64,000 bases of DNA, from the NCBI GenBank assembly GCA_036504035.1, contig DASXVV010000002.1, positions 124,001-188,000 of the forward strand. Direction: 5' to 3'. The position numbers were made by a program, and so were the translations under genes. This DNA comes from Candidatus Deferrimicrobiaceae bacterium. Its GTDB lineage: Bacteria > Desulfobacterota > Deferrimicrobia > Deferrimicrobiales > Deferrimicrobiaceae. Every line of letters starts with the position of its first letter. Positions within the stretch are counted from its first letter, which is position 1. Below the pieces are notes generated by a model, which was given only the letters and a program-made list of their open reading frames with translations, did not search any database and was not told the DNA's origin. Below are positions 1 through 8,379 of the stretch, piece by piece.

Positions 1-718
1 GTCCCTGCGCCCGTATCGAATAGGTGAACTCCTGCCCCGGCGGGATCGGCTCCGCCCCTATCTGCCCGGCGGGGTTCACGGCGTTCTGCCGCTCGAGCGC
101 GTTGACAAGCTCCGGAATCGTCAGGTTGAGCTTCGCGAGCAGGTCGGGGCGGACCCAGCAGCGCATCGCATATTGCCCGGCGCCGAAGATCGTGACGCTG
201 GCGATCCCGGGCACGCGCGTCAACTGGTCGTTCAGTCGGATATAGGCGTAGTTCGCGAGGAACGTCCCGTCGTAGGTGCCCTTCGGGGAATAGAGCGCGA
301 AGATGACGAGCGGCGACGCGGGCGACTTCTGGACGGTGACGCCGTAGTTCCGGACGTCGACCGGGAGCTGCGATTCCGCCTGCGATTCCCGCATCTGCGC
401 CAGCACCTGGTCGGTGTTCGGGTCGGTCTTCACGTCGAAGTCCACGACCATCCGCATCGAGCCGTCGTTGGCGTTGATCGAGTAGACGTAGTTCATCCCG
501 TCCACGCCGCTCATCTGCTGCTCGATGGGTGTCGCGACCGATTGCTCGACCGTCTGGGCGTCGGCGCCGCCGTAGACCGTGCCGATGCGGATCTCCGGGG
601 GAACGATGTTCGGGTATTGCGCGACCGGCAGCCCGCGCAACGAGACCAGCCCGACGATCACGGTCACGATCGCGATGACCATCGCGACGATCGGCCGGTC
701 GATGAAGAAGCGGGACAT
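1..718 (-). CDS. RND efflux permease, N-terminal part (AcrB/HAE1 type)
   Basis: Inner-membrane pump of a tripartite drug/solute efflux system. About 239 residues are visible; the rest lies beyond the left edge. The N-terminus MSRFFIDRPIVAMVIAIVTV is the family's first membrane helix. It is followed by the porter-domain segments QYPNIVPPEI, YGGADAQTVEQSVATPIEQQ and GVDGMNYVYS, all typical of AcrB/MexB. The ATG lies 7 bp after the stop of the adaptor gene, so the two are one operon. The substrate cannot be inferred. Family assignment is firm; completeness of the gene is unknown. Confidence 0.93.
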   Translation of the reverse strand, partial: MSRFFIDRPIVAMVIAIVTVIVGLVSLRGLPVAQYPNIVPPEIRIGTVYGGADAQTVEQSVATPIEQQMSGVDGMNYVYSINANDGSMRMVVDFDVKTDPNTDQVLAQMRESQAESQLPVDVRNYGVTVQKSPASPLVIFALYSPKGTYDGTFLANYAYIRLNDQLTRVPGIASVTIFGAGQYAMRCWVRPDLLAKLNLTIPELVNALERQNAVNPAGQIGAEPIPPGQEFTYSIRAQG

Positions 719-725
719 CGCCTTG

Positions 726-2117
726 CTATCTCGCCCCGGCCGCGCATCGGCCTTCGGCGTCCGGAACGGCGCCCAGCAAGGCCGTGAGCCCGGGGGGCGG
801 CGCTTTCGCCGTCACCGGTTGCCCCTGCTTCACCTTCTGGGTGCCCTCGACCACCACGCGCTCGCCCGGCTTGAGGTCGCCCTCGACGACCGCCAGGGCG
901 CACATGCGCTCCGTCGGCCGGACTGTCCTGAGCTCGGCGCGGTCCCCGGGACCGACGACCGCCACCTGGTAGTTCCCCTGGATCTCGGAGATCGCCCGCT
1001 GCGGGACGAGCAGCGCGTTCGCGAGCGTCGTCCCCGCGACGCGCACCCGCGCGAACTGGCCGGGGCGGAGCCGGTTGCCCGGGTTGGGGAACAGGAGAGC
1101 GACGCGCAGGGTGCCCGTCCGTTCATCGACCTGGCGGTCGACGGCGAAGAAGCGGCCCTTGTGGGGATAGACCGTCCCGTCGGCCAGGATCAGCTCGTGC
1201 GGCGTTTCGATCCGGTGCCGGTTCGCCTCGGTCCCGGTGGCGAACGGCTTCATGTACGCGAGATACGCCTGCTCGCTCGTCGTGAAATAGACCTTGATCG
1301 GGTCGAGCGTCGAGACGGTCGTCAGCTCGCCCCCCTGGGCGGGGCCCACGAGGTTTCCGACCTGCGCCTTGGCGATGCCGGCGATCCCGTCGATCGGGGA
1401 GACGATCCGCGTGAACTCGAGGTCGAGCCGCGCCTTCTCGAGGGCTGCGACGGCCGAGGCGACGCCGGCCTTCGCGGTGAGGATCCCGGCCTTCGTGGCG
1501 ACGACGTTGGCCCCGGCGGCTGCGACGTTGGCCTCCGCGGCGGCAACGGCCGCCCGCGTGGCGCCCTCGGCGCCCACCGCATCGTCGAGATCCTTCCGGC
1601 TGACGGCATCCTGCTCGGCCAGGGGGCGCACTCGGTCGAGGACGGCGAGGGCGTTCACGTGGGTCACCTGCGCCTGGACCCGCTGGCTTTCCGCCTGCGC
1701 GCGCTGCCCCTCGGCCTGGGAAAGCTGCCCTTCCGCCCGGGCGAGCTGCCCGTCGGCCTGCCCCTTTTGCGCCCCTGCCTGCGCCAGCGCCGCTCGGAAG
1801 ACGCGGGGGTCGATTTCGAAAAGGATCTGACCCTTCCGGACGAAATCGCCCTCCCGGTACGCCTGTCGGACGAGGTAGCCGGTGACCTGCGCCCGGATAG
1901 ACGCGTTCACCAACCCGTCGGTGACGCCGACCCACTCCTGCCAGACCGGGACGTCCCGCCGGACGACCGCGGCCACCTGGACCGTCGGCGGCGCGGGCGC
2001 GCCCGAAGCGCTTTCCCGGCAACCCGGGGCGCCGGCGAGGAGCAACAGGATGAGCAGGGAGGCCGAGCGGGAGAAAAGAAATTTCCGAGCCTTTATGTAC
2101 GTCCGTTCCTGTTCCAT
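726..2117 (-). CDS. RND efflux periplasmic adaptor (membrane fusion protein)
   Basis: AcrA/MexA-type adaptor, about 463 aa, linking the pump to an outer-membrane channel. The chosen ATG (MEQERTYIKARK) precedes a hydrophobic signal stretch ending LAGAPGC, which looks like a lipoprotein signal although the lipobox is imperfect. A split lipoyl-like domain flanks a long Ala/Gln-rich coiled-coil hairpin (about residues 110-190), then the beta-barrel with the family motif RTGTLRVALLFPNPGNRLRPGQ. The reading frame stays open upstream to 2303 but that part resembles no adaptor. It is directly upstream of the permease; no outer-membrane factor is seen in the window. Confidence 0.93.
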   Translation of the reverse strand: MEQERTYIKARKFLFSRSASLLILLLLAGAPGCRESASGAPAPPTVQVAAVVRRDVPVWQEWVGVTDGLVNASIRAQVTGYLVRQAYREGDFVRKGQILFEIDPRVFRAALAQAGAQKGQADGQLARAEGQLSQAEGQRAQAESQRVQAQVTHVNALAVLDRVRPLAEQDAVSRKDLDDAVGAEGATRAAVAAAEANVAAAGANVVATKAGILTAKAGVASAVAALEKARLDLEFTRIVSPIDGIAGIAKAQVGNLVGPAQGGELTTVSTLDPIKVYFTTSEQAYLAYMKPFATGTEANRHRIETPHELILADGTVYPHKGRFFAVDRQVDERTGTLRVALLFPNPGNRLRPGQFARVRVAGTTLANALLVPQRAISEIQGNYQVAVVGPGDRAELRTVRPTERMCALAVVEGDLKPGERVVVEGTQKVKQGQPVTAKAPPPGLTALLGAVPDAEGRCAAGAR

Positions 2118-2172
2118 CGGAAGACCCCTGAACCGCGATCCCCCCTTAGGTTCCGGCGCCCCCGCGTTGGTT

Positions 2173-4590
2173 TCAACCCGGGGATGCCGGCCGACCGCCG
2201 ATCGCGACCCGGTAGTCATCGCCTTCCCATGCGTTCCGGAGCGGCCACCGGAACGTGAAGCGGATCGCGCCGCCATCCTCCGTGCCAGTCGGGATATCGG
2301 CATAGTCGATTCCCAGCGCGGTCGAAAGCGATTCGGTATCCGTCGCGGTACGCCAGTCGTCGCGGGACCAGCGCAGGAGGAACGGCTCCGGCGCCTGCAC
2401 CCGAAGCGTCGCGCCGGGCGAAACGGCGCGCACGTGCCGGTTCGGCTTCCAGATTTCGATGGTCTGACAGCCCCGCCGGTCGGCGATATAACGGGCCGCC
2501 ACCTCGGGGATGCAGTCGAAGACGCGCCCGTCGCGCCGGGACCGAAGCAGCTTGATGTATTCGGCGTGCGCCCACATGAGCGGGCGGGCGGAACCGGTCG
2601 GGCGCCCGAGATACATGTGGAGGTCGGGCCGGTCGGGCTCGTCCCACACCTGCTCGGGCAGGAGGCCGGTCGGAATGGCGAACGCCTCCATCGCCCGGAG
2701 ATACGGTTGGGGATCCTCGCCCGCGGCCAGCGCGTAGTGCCCCCGCTCGCCGGTCAGGAGCGGCCAGGCGCGCCCCTTTCCCCACCCGGTAAACGGGCCG
2801 CCGTCCTCCCGCTGGCCATAGGCGTCGTGGTTGTAGCGGCGCCACACCGGACCGCAGCCCGTCTCGACCTTGAGCACGGCGTCGATCACGCGCAGGGAAT
2901 CGAGCACGACCGGGTCGTCGGGGCGGCGGATGCCGTACCGCACCAGCTCGAGGAAGCCGGCGTCGACGATCTCCCGGGCCGGGAATCGCCAGGGCGTTCC
3001 GGGCGGGCGGTTGTTGAGCACGAGCACGCCGCAGTCGGGATCCTCGACGGGCGAGGGATCGTCCACGTCGACCGGCAGGATGCGGATGTAGTGCCGCGGG
3101 ATCCCGGGCACCAGGGTGCCTGCGCGCGTGACGGTCCACGCCTCGACGTGGCATTCGAGGAAATCGGCGTACTCCTCGAGGAAGCGCGCCGTCGCCTCGT
3201 CGCCCCGCCTGCGGGCGAAGGAAGCCGCGCAGACCAGCGCCGCGATGTTCGCGGCAAGCGTCGACGGGGAATATCCGGAGGCCTCCTCCCACCGCTCCTG
3301 CTGCGTCACGGGGCCATGCGCCACCAGGTATCCGGCTGCCCTGCGCACCATCGGCCAGGGATCGAACTCTCCCAGCGCCCCGGCCCGTTCGAGGTGCCAG
3401 GCGAGCAGGATCGGGAACGCCACCTCGTCGAGCTGGACGCCTTGCCAGTAGGGCGTCCCGTCGATCCAGAAGTTCTGCGGGAATCCGCCGTCCTCCTGCT
3501 GGCTGACCGCCAGGTAGACGAGCGCACGCAGCGGGGAATCGGTGTTGCCCGCGGCGAGCAGCCCCAGCGCCGTGTTGACGAGGTCGCGCGTCCAGACCAG
3601 GTGATACCCCCCCTGGTCCCGGTCGTCCTTCGCCTCTCCCCAGGGAATCGAGAGCGACGCGATGAAGGCGCCCGGGTAGGTCTTGTCCTCGTGGCCGAGC
3701 AGCAGGCTGTAGCTGCCGTGATAGAGGTCGCACTCCTCGCAGTCCGCGTCCTCGAGCGGCAGGATCTTCCGGCCGGTGCGGCTCCATTGCCCCGTGAACC
3801 GCTCGAGGTGCGCCTCGAACGGCACGGCCAGCGACTCGAAGAGCGCCGTCGCGGCGTCGTGCAGCCCCCGGCCGAACGCCAGCCCGACGGTGAACGCCCG
3901 GCAGCCGTCGAGCGCCAACTCGCCCGTCAGCGCCAGGTTGCCGTCGCGCGCGACGTCGAATTCCCATTCAATCCGGCCATGGGCCGCCAGATCCGTCCAT
4001 CCGTCGCTGGCGCCGACATACCCGGCCGAAAGCTTCGAGAACGGGACGCCCGCAGCGACCACGAGCCACGTCCCGTCCTTCTCGGCGGCCAGGATTCGCC
4101 GCCCGGCAACCTCGAGAACGTAGCCGTTGTTGCCCCATCCTCCTCCCCCGAGGTGGGGGGCGCAGAGCAGGTGGAACTTCAGGCGGGAGAGGACGCTCTC
4201 GTCGCCGGCGAGATAGGTCCGCTGCAGCACTACGGGCAAGTGCGGGTCGCAGATGATCTCCTTGAGGATCTCGTACCGGCCTTCCCGGTCCTTGTTGGTG
4301 ATCCGGTAGCCCAGGACGTGCCGGGAGAGCCGCTGGGTCGTCGTTCGCAGGTGCCTTTTCTCGTCTTGAAACAACCCATTCCCGTCGGTCACAAGGAACT
4401 GGAGATCGCGGATCTGGGGGCGATCGACGGTCGGGTAATAGACCTCGGTGATGACGCCGTTCCACAGGGTGAACCAGACGCGGCTCGAACTGGAATAGGC
4501 CGTTCCGACGCCGTCCTTCGCCCCCTGGGTCCAACGGGGCGGAATGCCCGGCCACCCGAAGGCCTCCCGGCCCGGCCCGATCACTCCCAT
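2173..4590 (-). CDS. Glycoside hydrolase family 15 glucoamylase/glucodextranase-like
   Basis: 805-aa bacterial-type GH15 enzyme releasing glucose from alpha-glucans. The N-terminal beta-supersandwich (residues 1 to about 270, with NGVITEVYYPTVD) is followed by the (alpha/alpha)6 barrel. Two family-typical acidic motifs are visible: WEEASGYSPST near residue 435 (general acid Glu) and PLMWAHAEYIKL near 673 (general base Glu). WTRDLVNTALGLLAAGN and GGFPQNFWIDGTPYWQGVQ are also characteristic. No signal peptide is evident, so it probably acts in the cytoplasm, for example on glycogen. The ATG has a GGAGG about 5 nt upstream and follows the rhodanese stop by 18 bp, suggesting co-transcription. Confidence 0.93.
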   Translation of the reverse strand: MGVIGPGREAFGWPGIPPRWTQGAKDGVGTAYSSSSRVWFTLWNGVITEVYYPTVDRPQIRDLQFLVTDGNGLFQDEKRHLRTTTQRLSRHVLGYRITNKDREGRYEILKEIICDPHLPVVLQRTYLAGDESVLSRLKFHLLCAPHLGGGGWGNNGYVLEVAGRRILAAEKDGTWLVVAAGVPFSKLSAGYVGASDGWTDLAAHGRIEWEFDVARDGNLALTGELALDGCRAFTVGLAFGRGLHDAATALFESLAVPFEAHLERFTGQWSRTGRKILPLEDADCEECDLYHGSYSLLLGHEDKTYPGAFIASLSIPWGEAKDDRDQGGYHLVWTRDLVNTALGLLAAGNTDSPLRALVYLAVSQQEDGGFPQNFWIDGTPYWQGVQLDEVAFPILLAWHLERAGALGEFDPWPMVRRAAGYLVAHGPVTQQERWEEASGYSPSTLAANIAALVCAASFARRRGDEATARFLEEYADFLECHVEAWTVTRAGTLVPGIPRHYIRILPVDVDDPSPVEDPDCGVLVLNNRPPGTPWRFPAREIVDAGFLELVRYGIRRPDDPVVLDSLRVIDAVLKVETGCGPVWRRYNHDAYGQREDGGPFTGWGKGRAWPLLTGERGHYALAAGEDPQPYLRAMEAFAIPTGLLPEQVWDEPDRPDLHMYLGRPTGSARPLMWAHAEYIKLLRSRRDGRVFDCIPEVAARYIADRRGCQTIEIWKPNRHVRAVSPGATLRVQAPEPFLLRWSRDDWRTATDTESLSTALGIDYADIPTGTEDGGAIRFTFRWPLRNAWEGDDYRVAIGGRPASPG

Positions 4591-4608
4591 CGTGCCTCCG
4601 TCATTCCG

Positions 4609-4929
4609 TCATGCGGCGAACGGAAAGCCCAGCGCCTTCCAGGCCTCGACGCCTCCCAGGAGCGCCTTCGCATTCACGAACCCTTCCCCGATGTATTTCC
4701 CCGCCTGACCGGCGGAGGTCGCCTCGGTGGGTCAGGCACAATAGAAGACGATTTCTTTCCTCCGGTCGAGCGTCGGGACCAGCGCCCGGAACTCCTGAAG
4801 CGAAATCGCGCCGTCAAGCCTAAGGCTGCGATACTTGTCCTCGTCCTCGTAGGCGCACACCAGGAGCGCCTCGCCCCTTTGCGCCTTGATCCTCGCGTCC
4901 GACGGGTGAATCCGGGGGACTTCCCACAT
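4609..4929 (-). CDS. Rhodanese-like selenoprotein (in-frame UGA = Sec66)
   Basis: Single-domain rhodanese-like protein of 106 residues if the TGA at 4732-4734 is read as selenocysteine. The ATG at 4929 has a strong AAGGAGG upstream. The frame reads ...EIVFYCA, then UGA, then PTEATSAGQAGKYIGEG...LLGGVEAWKALGFPFAA and a TGA stop at 4609-4611. Related proteins carry Cys in this CACP.EATSA-type active loop, so Sec replaces the second Cys. The sequence after the UGA is a complete rhodanese C-terminus (LLGG..AW) in the same frame, and a SECIS-like hairpin lies just after the UGA. A stop-truncated 65-aa pseudogene is the alternative and seems much less likely. Sec machinery genes are not in this window. 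Confidence 0.85.
4699..4717 (-). promoter_or_regulatory. Bacterial SECIS-like hairpin after the UGA codon
   Basis: In mRNA sense, starting 15 nt after the UGA, CUCCGCC pairs with GGCGGGG (7 bp with one G-U), closing a 5-nt loop GGUCA. SelB-binding bacterial SECIS hairpins lie at about this distance inside the coding region and carry a GGUC-type apical loop, as in E. coli fdhF. Folding here is by eye. It supports reading the UGA as selenocysteine. Confidence 0.75.
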
Positions 4930-5086
4930 GGACTGCCTCCTTTTTGGCTGGTGCACGGCTCCCTGCGGAGGAGCCCGCTTTCCGGTTAGATTGCCGACAG
5001 GCGGACATTGGTTCCCGACATTTTTTTGAGGATATACTCGTAATCGCGGCGCCGCGGTGGAAGCGGGCGCGCAAGGCGGGGGAAGC

Positions 5087-6169
5087 ATGGCGGAATTCCC
5101 GGATCCGGGCCCGGTGGCCCTCTTCGGCTCGGGCGAGACCTCGCGGGTCGGCGGCAACGTGTTCGAACGGCTGGCCGCGCGCGGCGGAGGCCACGGCCCT
5201 TATCGCATTTCGATCCTCGAGACCCCCGCGGGCTTCGAGCCGAATTCCGACCGCGTCGCCGGGCGCATCGCCGATTTCCTCCGCCGGCGCCTCGAAAACC
5301 GCCGCCCCGAGATCGAGATCATCCCCGCGCGGCAGCGCGACACCCCCTTCAGCCCCGACGATCCGGCATTGCTTGCGGGCCTGCTCCGCGCCGACCTCGT
5401 CTTTCTCGGGCCGGGCAGCCCGACCTACGCCGTCCGCCAACTTCGGGACAGCCTCGCGTGGCACACCCTCTTGGCGCGTCACCGCCTGGGAGCGACGACC
5501 GTCTTCGCCAGCGCGGCGATGATCGCCATCGGGGCGAGCGCCCTGCCCGTCTACGAGATCTACAAGGTCGGGGAGCCGGTGCACTGGACGGAGGGACTGG
5601 ACCTGTTCGGGGCCTACGGGCTCTCGCTGGCCTTCGTCCCGCACTGGAACAACACCGACGGCGGCGAGGAGCTCGACACCAGCCATTGCTACATGGGGGA
5701 AAAGCGGTTCGAGGCGCTGCGCGCCCTGCTCCCCCCCGACCGGACGATCGTCGGCGTCGATGAGAGCACGGCTCTGGTGGCGGAGCTATCGGCAGGGCGG
5801 GGGGAAGTCGTCGGGCAGGGGACGGTCACCATTCTCCGGGGCGGGCGCGAACAACGGTTCGCCGCCGGTCAATCGTTCGACCTGGGCATCCTCGGGCCTT
5901 TCGACAAAAGAAGCGGGCGCGGGGCGATCCCTTCGGCAGTATGGGACGCGGCGGTCGCCGCCACGGCGTCTCCCGCCGTCCGGCCGCCCGTCGTCGTCCC
6001 CGACGAGGTCAAGACGCTGGTTGAGGCGCGCCAAACCGCGCGGGAACGGCACGACTGGGGGGAGGCCGACACGCTGCGGAAGCGGATCGGCGCGCTGGGC
6101 TGGAAGATCACCGACACCCCGGAGGGTCAGGTCATCGAGGCGCGGCCGGCCGGCGCCTCCGACGAATGA
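5087..6169 (+). CDS. S51/cyanophycinase-like protein with CysRS-like C-terminal segment
   Basis: About 360 aa from the ATG of MAEFPDPGPVALFGSGE; the frame is open back to 5057. The N-terminal about 240 residues resemble the class I glutamine-amidotransferase-like fold of peptidase S51/cyanophycinase: an opening VALFGSGE strand, LVFLGPGSPTYAVRQL, and a candidate nucleophile Ser in TTVFASAAMIAIG. The last about 45 residues (VEARQTARERHDWGEADTLR...GWKITDTPEGQVIE) match the helical C-terminal region of cysteinyl-tRNA synthetase, although no catalytic CysRS domain is present. Substrate unknown. It is divergent from the selenoprotein rhodanese. The fold call is moderate; the function is unassigned. 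Confidence 0.75.
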   Translation: MAEFPDPGPVALFGSGETSRVGGNVFERLAARGGGHGPYRISILETPAGFEPNSDRVAGRIADFLRRRLENRRPEIEIIPARQRDTPFSPDDPALLAGLLRADLVFLGPGSPTYAVRQLRDSLAWHTLLARHRLGATTVFASAAMIAIGASALPVYEIYKVGEPVHWTEGLDLFGAYGLSLAFVPHWNNTDGGEELDTSHCYMGEKRFEALRALLPPDRTIVGVDESTALVAELSAGRGEVVGQGTVTILRGGREQRFAAGQSFDLGILGPFDKRSGRGAIPSAVWDAAVAATASPAVRPPVVVPDEVKTLVEARQTARERHDWGEADTLRKRIGALGWKITDTPEGQVIEARPAGASDE

Positions 6170-6196
6170 CCCGACGCCCCCCGGCGCGCCCGCGAG

Positions 6197-6799
6197 TTAC
6201 TTCCCGAAATCGACCTTCGGCACTTCCTTCGCCCCCGCCTCGGCCTCGAAGAACGGCTTCTTTTGCGCGCCCGCGAATCCGGCGACGAGGCTGTTCGGGA
6301 ACGTGACGATGTAGCTGTTGTAGACGCCGATCGAGTCGTTGTAGCGCTTCCGCTCGACGGCGATCCGGTTCTCGGCGCCGGCAAGCTCGTCCATCAGCCG
6401 GGTGAACTGCGTGTCGGCCTTGAGGTTCGGATAGTTCTCGACCACCACGAGCAGGCGGGACAGGGCGCCCGACAGCTCGCCGTTCGCCTTCATGGCCTCG
6501 GTGGGCGTCTTTGCGCCGCCGAGCGCGGCCCTGGCCGCCGAGATGTTGGCCAGCACGTCCTTCTCGTGGATGGAATACCCCTTGACGGTCGAGACGAGGT
6601 TCGGGATCAGGTCGGCGCGCCGCTGGAGCACGTTCTGCACCTGCCCCCACGACTGGTCCACCGCGACCGTCATCTTCTGGATCGTGTTGTACTTGCCGAC
6701 GAGCCATCCGCCGGCCAGCAGCACGATCAGCAGCAGCCCCCCGAGCACGGCCGCGACGACGACGCCGGCGCCCCCGCGATTGTTTTCCCTGATGTGCAT
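6197..6799 (-). CDS. LemA family protein
   Basis: 200-aa membrane-anchored LemA protein. One N-terminal transmembrane helix (about residues 12-33) precedes a helical-bundle domain with the hallmark RRADLIPNLVSTVKGY followed by YNDSIGVYNSYIVTFPNSLVAG. The ATG of MHIREN has AAAGGAG upstream. It lies directly downstream of the TPM-domain gene, an arrangement seen in many bacteria, but its biochemical role is not established. Confidence 0.94.
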   Translation of the reverse strand: MHIRENNRGGAGVVVAAVLGGLLLIVLLAGGWLVGKYNTIQKMTVAVDQSWGQVQNVLQRRADLIPNLVSTVKGYSIHEKDVLANISAARAALGGAKTPTEAMKANGELSGALSRLLVVVENYPNLKADTQFTRLMDELAGAENRIAVERKRYNDSIGVYNSYIVTFPNSLVAGFAGAQKKPFFEAEAGAKEVPKVDFGK

Positions 6800-6837
6800 G
6801 GATGAAGCTCCTTTCAGTCGTTTCCGTGATTGCCCGG

Positions 6838-7623
6838 TCAGAAATCGCCCCCGGCGCCGCCGCCGCCCGAGTCGCCCCCGCCGAAGTCGCCGCCGCCCGA
6901 ATCGCCGCCCCCCGAGCCGCCGCCTCCGAAGCCCCCGCCGCCCATGGGGAACCCGCCGTAGGGACCGCCGCCCCCGCCGCCTCCCCGCGGGCCGCGACCT
7001 CCCCGGCCGAACAGGCTGGCGACCAGGAAGACGAGGAAAAGGAGGCCGAGCGCGATCCACGGGGTGTGGAGGAGCGACCCCTTCCGGGGCTGCCCGGTCG
7101 CGACGTCCTCCCCTTTTTGCCCCGCGGAGAGCACGATCGCACGCACCGCGTCCACCGCCTGGGAGAGGCCTTCGCCGTAGCGGCCGTCCTTGAATGCGGG
7201 CCGCAGGATCGCGTCGCGGATCTCGCCGACCTTGCCGTCGGGAAGGATCTTCTCTGTGCCGTACCCCGTCGTGATCCAGATCTTCCGGTCGCGGACGGCG
7301 ACCAGGAAGAGGAGGCCGTTGTCCTTGCCCTTCTTGCCGATCTTCCAGCGGTCGTAGACGCGCTGGGCATAGTCGGCGGGCGCCTCGCCGGCGAGCGTGT
7401 CGACCGTCAGCACGCCGATCTCGAAAGAGGTCTTCCGCTCGAGGTCGGCAATGGAGGCCGCGATCCTCGGCGCCCAGTCGCCCAGGACGCCGGCCGTATC
7501 GGTCACATATCCGGTATGCGCCGGGACCTCGTCCGGGGTCGCCGCGGCGGCCGGCGCGTACATCATGGGGAGTCCCGCGGCCAGGAACAGCAGCGCGGCG
7601 AGGAGGAGGCGTCGCATCGTCAT
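6838..7623 (-). CDS. TPM-domain (YgcG-like) exported membrane protein
   Basis: 261 aa. A signal peptide (LLLAALLFLAAGLPMMYAPAAAA) is followed by a TPM domain (about residues 38-170; GYVTDTAGVLGDW, FEIGVLTVDTL, DNGLLFLVAVRDRKIWITTGYG). A single transmembrane helix lies near residues 192-208, and a tail composed almost only of Gly, Ser, Asp and Phe follows. TPM proteins paired with LemA are common; a role in envelope maintenance is inferred from that pairing only. Confidence 0.93.
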   Translation of the reverse strand: MTMRRLLLAALLFLAAGLPMMYAPAAAATPDEVPAHTGYVTDTAGVLGDWAPRIAASIADLERKTSFEIGVLTVDTLAGEAPADYAQRVYDRWKIGKKGKDNGLLFLVAVRDRKIWITTGYGTEKILPDGKVGEIRDAILRPAFKDGRYGEGLSQAVDAVRAIVLSAGQKGEDVATGQPRKGSLLHTPWIALGLLFLVFLVASLFGRGGRGPRGGGGGGGPYGGFPMGGGGFGGGGSGGGDSGGGDFGGGDSGGGGAGGDF

Positions 7624-7632
7624 AACGGCCTA

Positions 7633-8205
7633 TCATAATCCAAGATGAAGCGCTCCGGCGTATCGGCTGGAAAACTCCCGGATCCGCGCGGCGTTCCTGC
7701 CGAGATCGCTCAGCCCGATCCGTGAAACGGAGCGGACGTCCACGCGGCTGCTGCCGCTCTCCTCCGGCCGGATGCGGATCACCACGTCGTCCTTGAGCTT
7801 CAGCCAGCGCGTCCGATCGGTCGCCTCGATCCGCCCGGCGGCCGGATCGGCCCCGGCGATCGCCCAGCCCATCCCGCGCGCCACATCCAGCGCCCGCTCG
7901 AACGACTCGGCCGGCGGCAGCGATGATTCGATCGGGACGATGTCCGGATACGCCTTCCGCTGTTTTTCCGCCACCACGGCCCCGCCGTATTCCGCCCCGT
8001 TGAACGAACCATTCCGTTCCGGGAGCAACGCGACAAAGGCGGGAGGATCCGACGGGTCGGTCGTGATGTCGTGGATCATCGGCACGTTCTTGGCGACCCG
8101 GTACGAGACGGCCGACACGCCGATCGCCACGCACCCGATCACGATCCCGAAGCCGAACGCGATCGAGACGGTCACCTCTCCCGCACGCCCCCGCAACCAC
8201 CGCAT
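7633..8205 (-). CDS. DUF1499 domain protein
   Basis: 190-aa protein with an N-terminal transmembrane helix (about residues 12-34) and a DUF1499 domain recognised by NVPMIHDITTDPSDPPAF and YPDIVPI..SLPPAESFERAL. The function of DUF1499 is unknown. It ends 10 bp before the TPM gene and reads the same way, so DUF1499-TPM-LemA probably form one transcript. Confidence 0.85.
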   Translation of the reverse strand: MRWLRGRAGEVTVSIAFGFGIVIGCVAIGVSAVSYRVAKNVPMIHDITTDPSDPPAFVALLPERNGSFNGAEYGGAVVAEKQRKAYPDIVPIESSLPPAESFERALDVARGMGWAIAGADPAAGRIEATDRTRWLKLKDDVVIRIRPEESGSSRVDVRSVSRIGLSDLGRNAARIREFSSRYAGALHLGL

Positions 8206-8379
8206 CGCGCACCTCCCGCCTGTTGGATATCCGCCGACCGGTGCGGGTTTCCCGACGCCTTCGGGCGGATTTCACGCCGATCCCGTGCCAGCGGAATCAT
8301 GCAGAGGGTTAATTCTTGAGATCGGGCATCGCGATAGCTACCCTGTCCGTTGGCAAAAATACAGGCGGGAGACGTGCGA

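Noticed and set aside
4732-4929. Rhodanese as a truncated pseudogene ending at the TGA
   Set aside because: The frame continues with a complete, family-typical C-terminus and a SECIS-like hairpin follows the TGA, so selenocysteine is the better reading.
579-4989. Long plus-strand frames antisense to the efflux adaptor and glucoamylase
   Set aside because: They have Arg/Pro/Gly-rich, low-complexity translations typical of the complement of GC-rich genes, while the minus strand encodes recognisable proteins.
6197-8275. A 692-codon minus-strand frame containing LemA at its end
   Set aside because: Only the last 200 codons are LemA with a proper ribosome binding site; the rest is an out-of-frame shadow of the TPM and DUF1499 genes.
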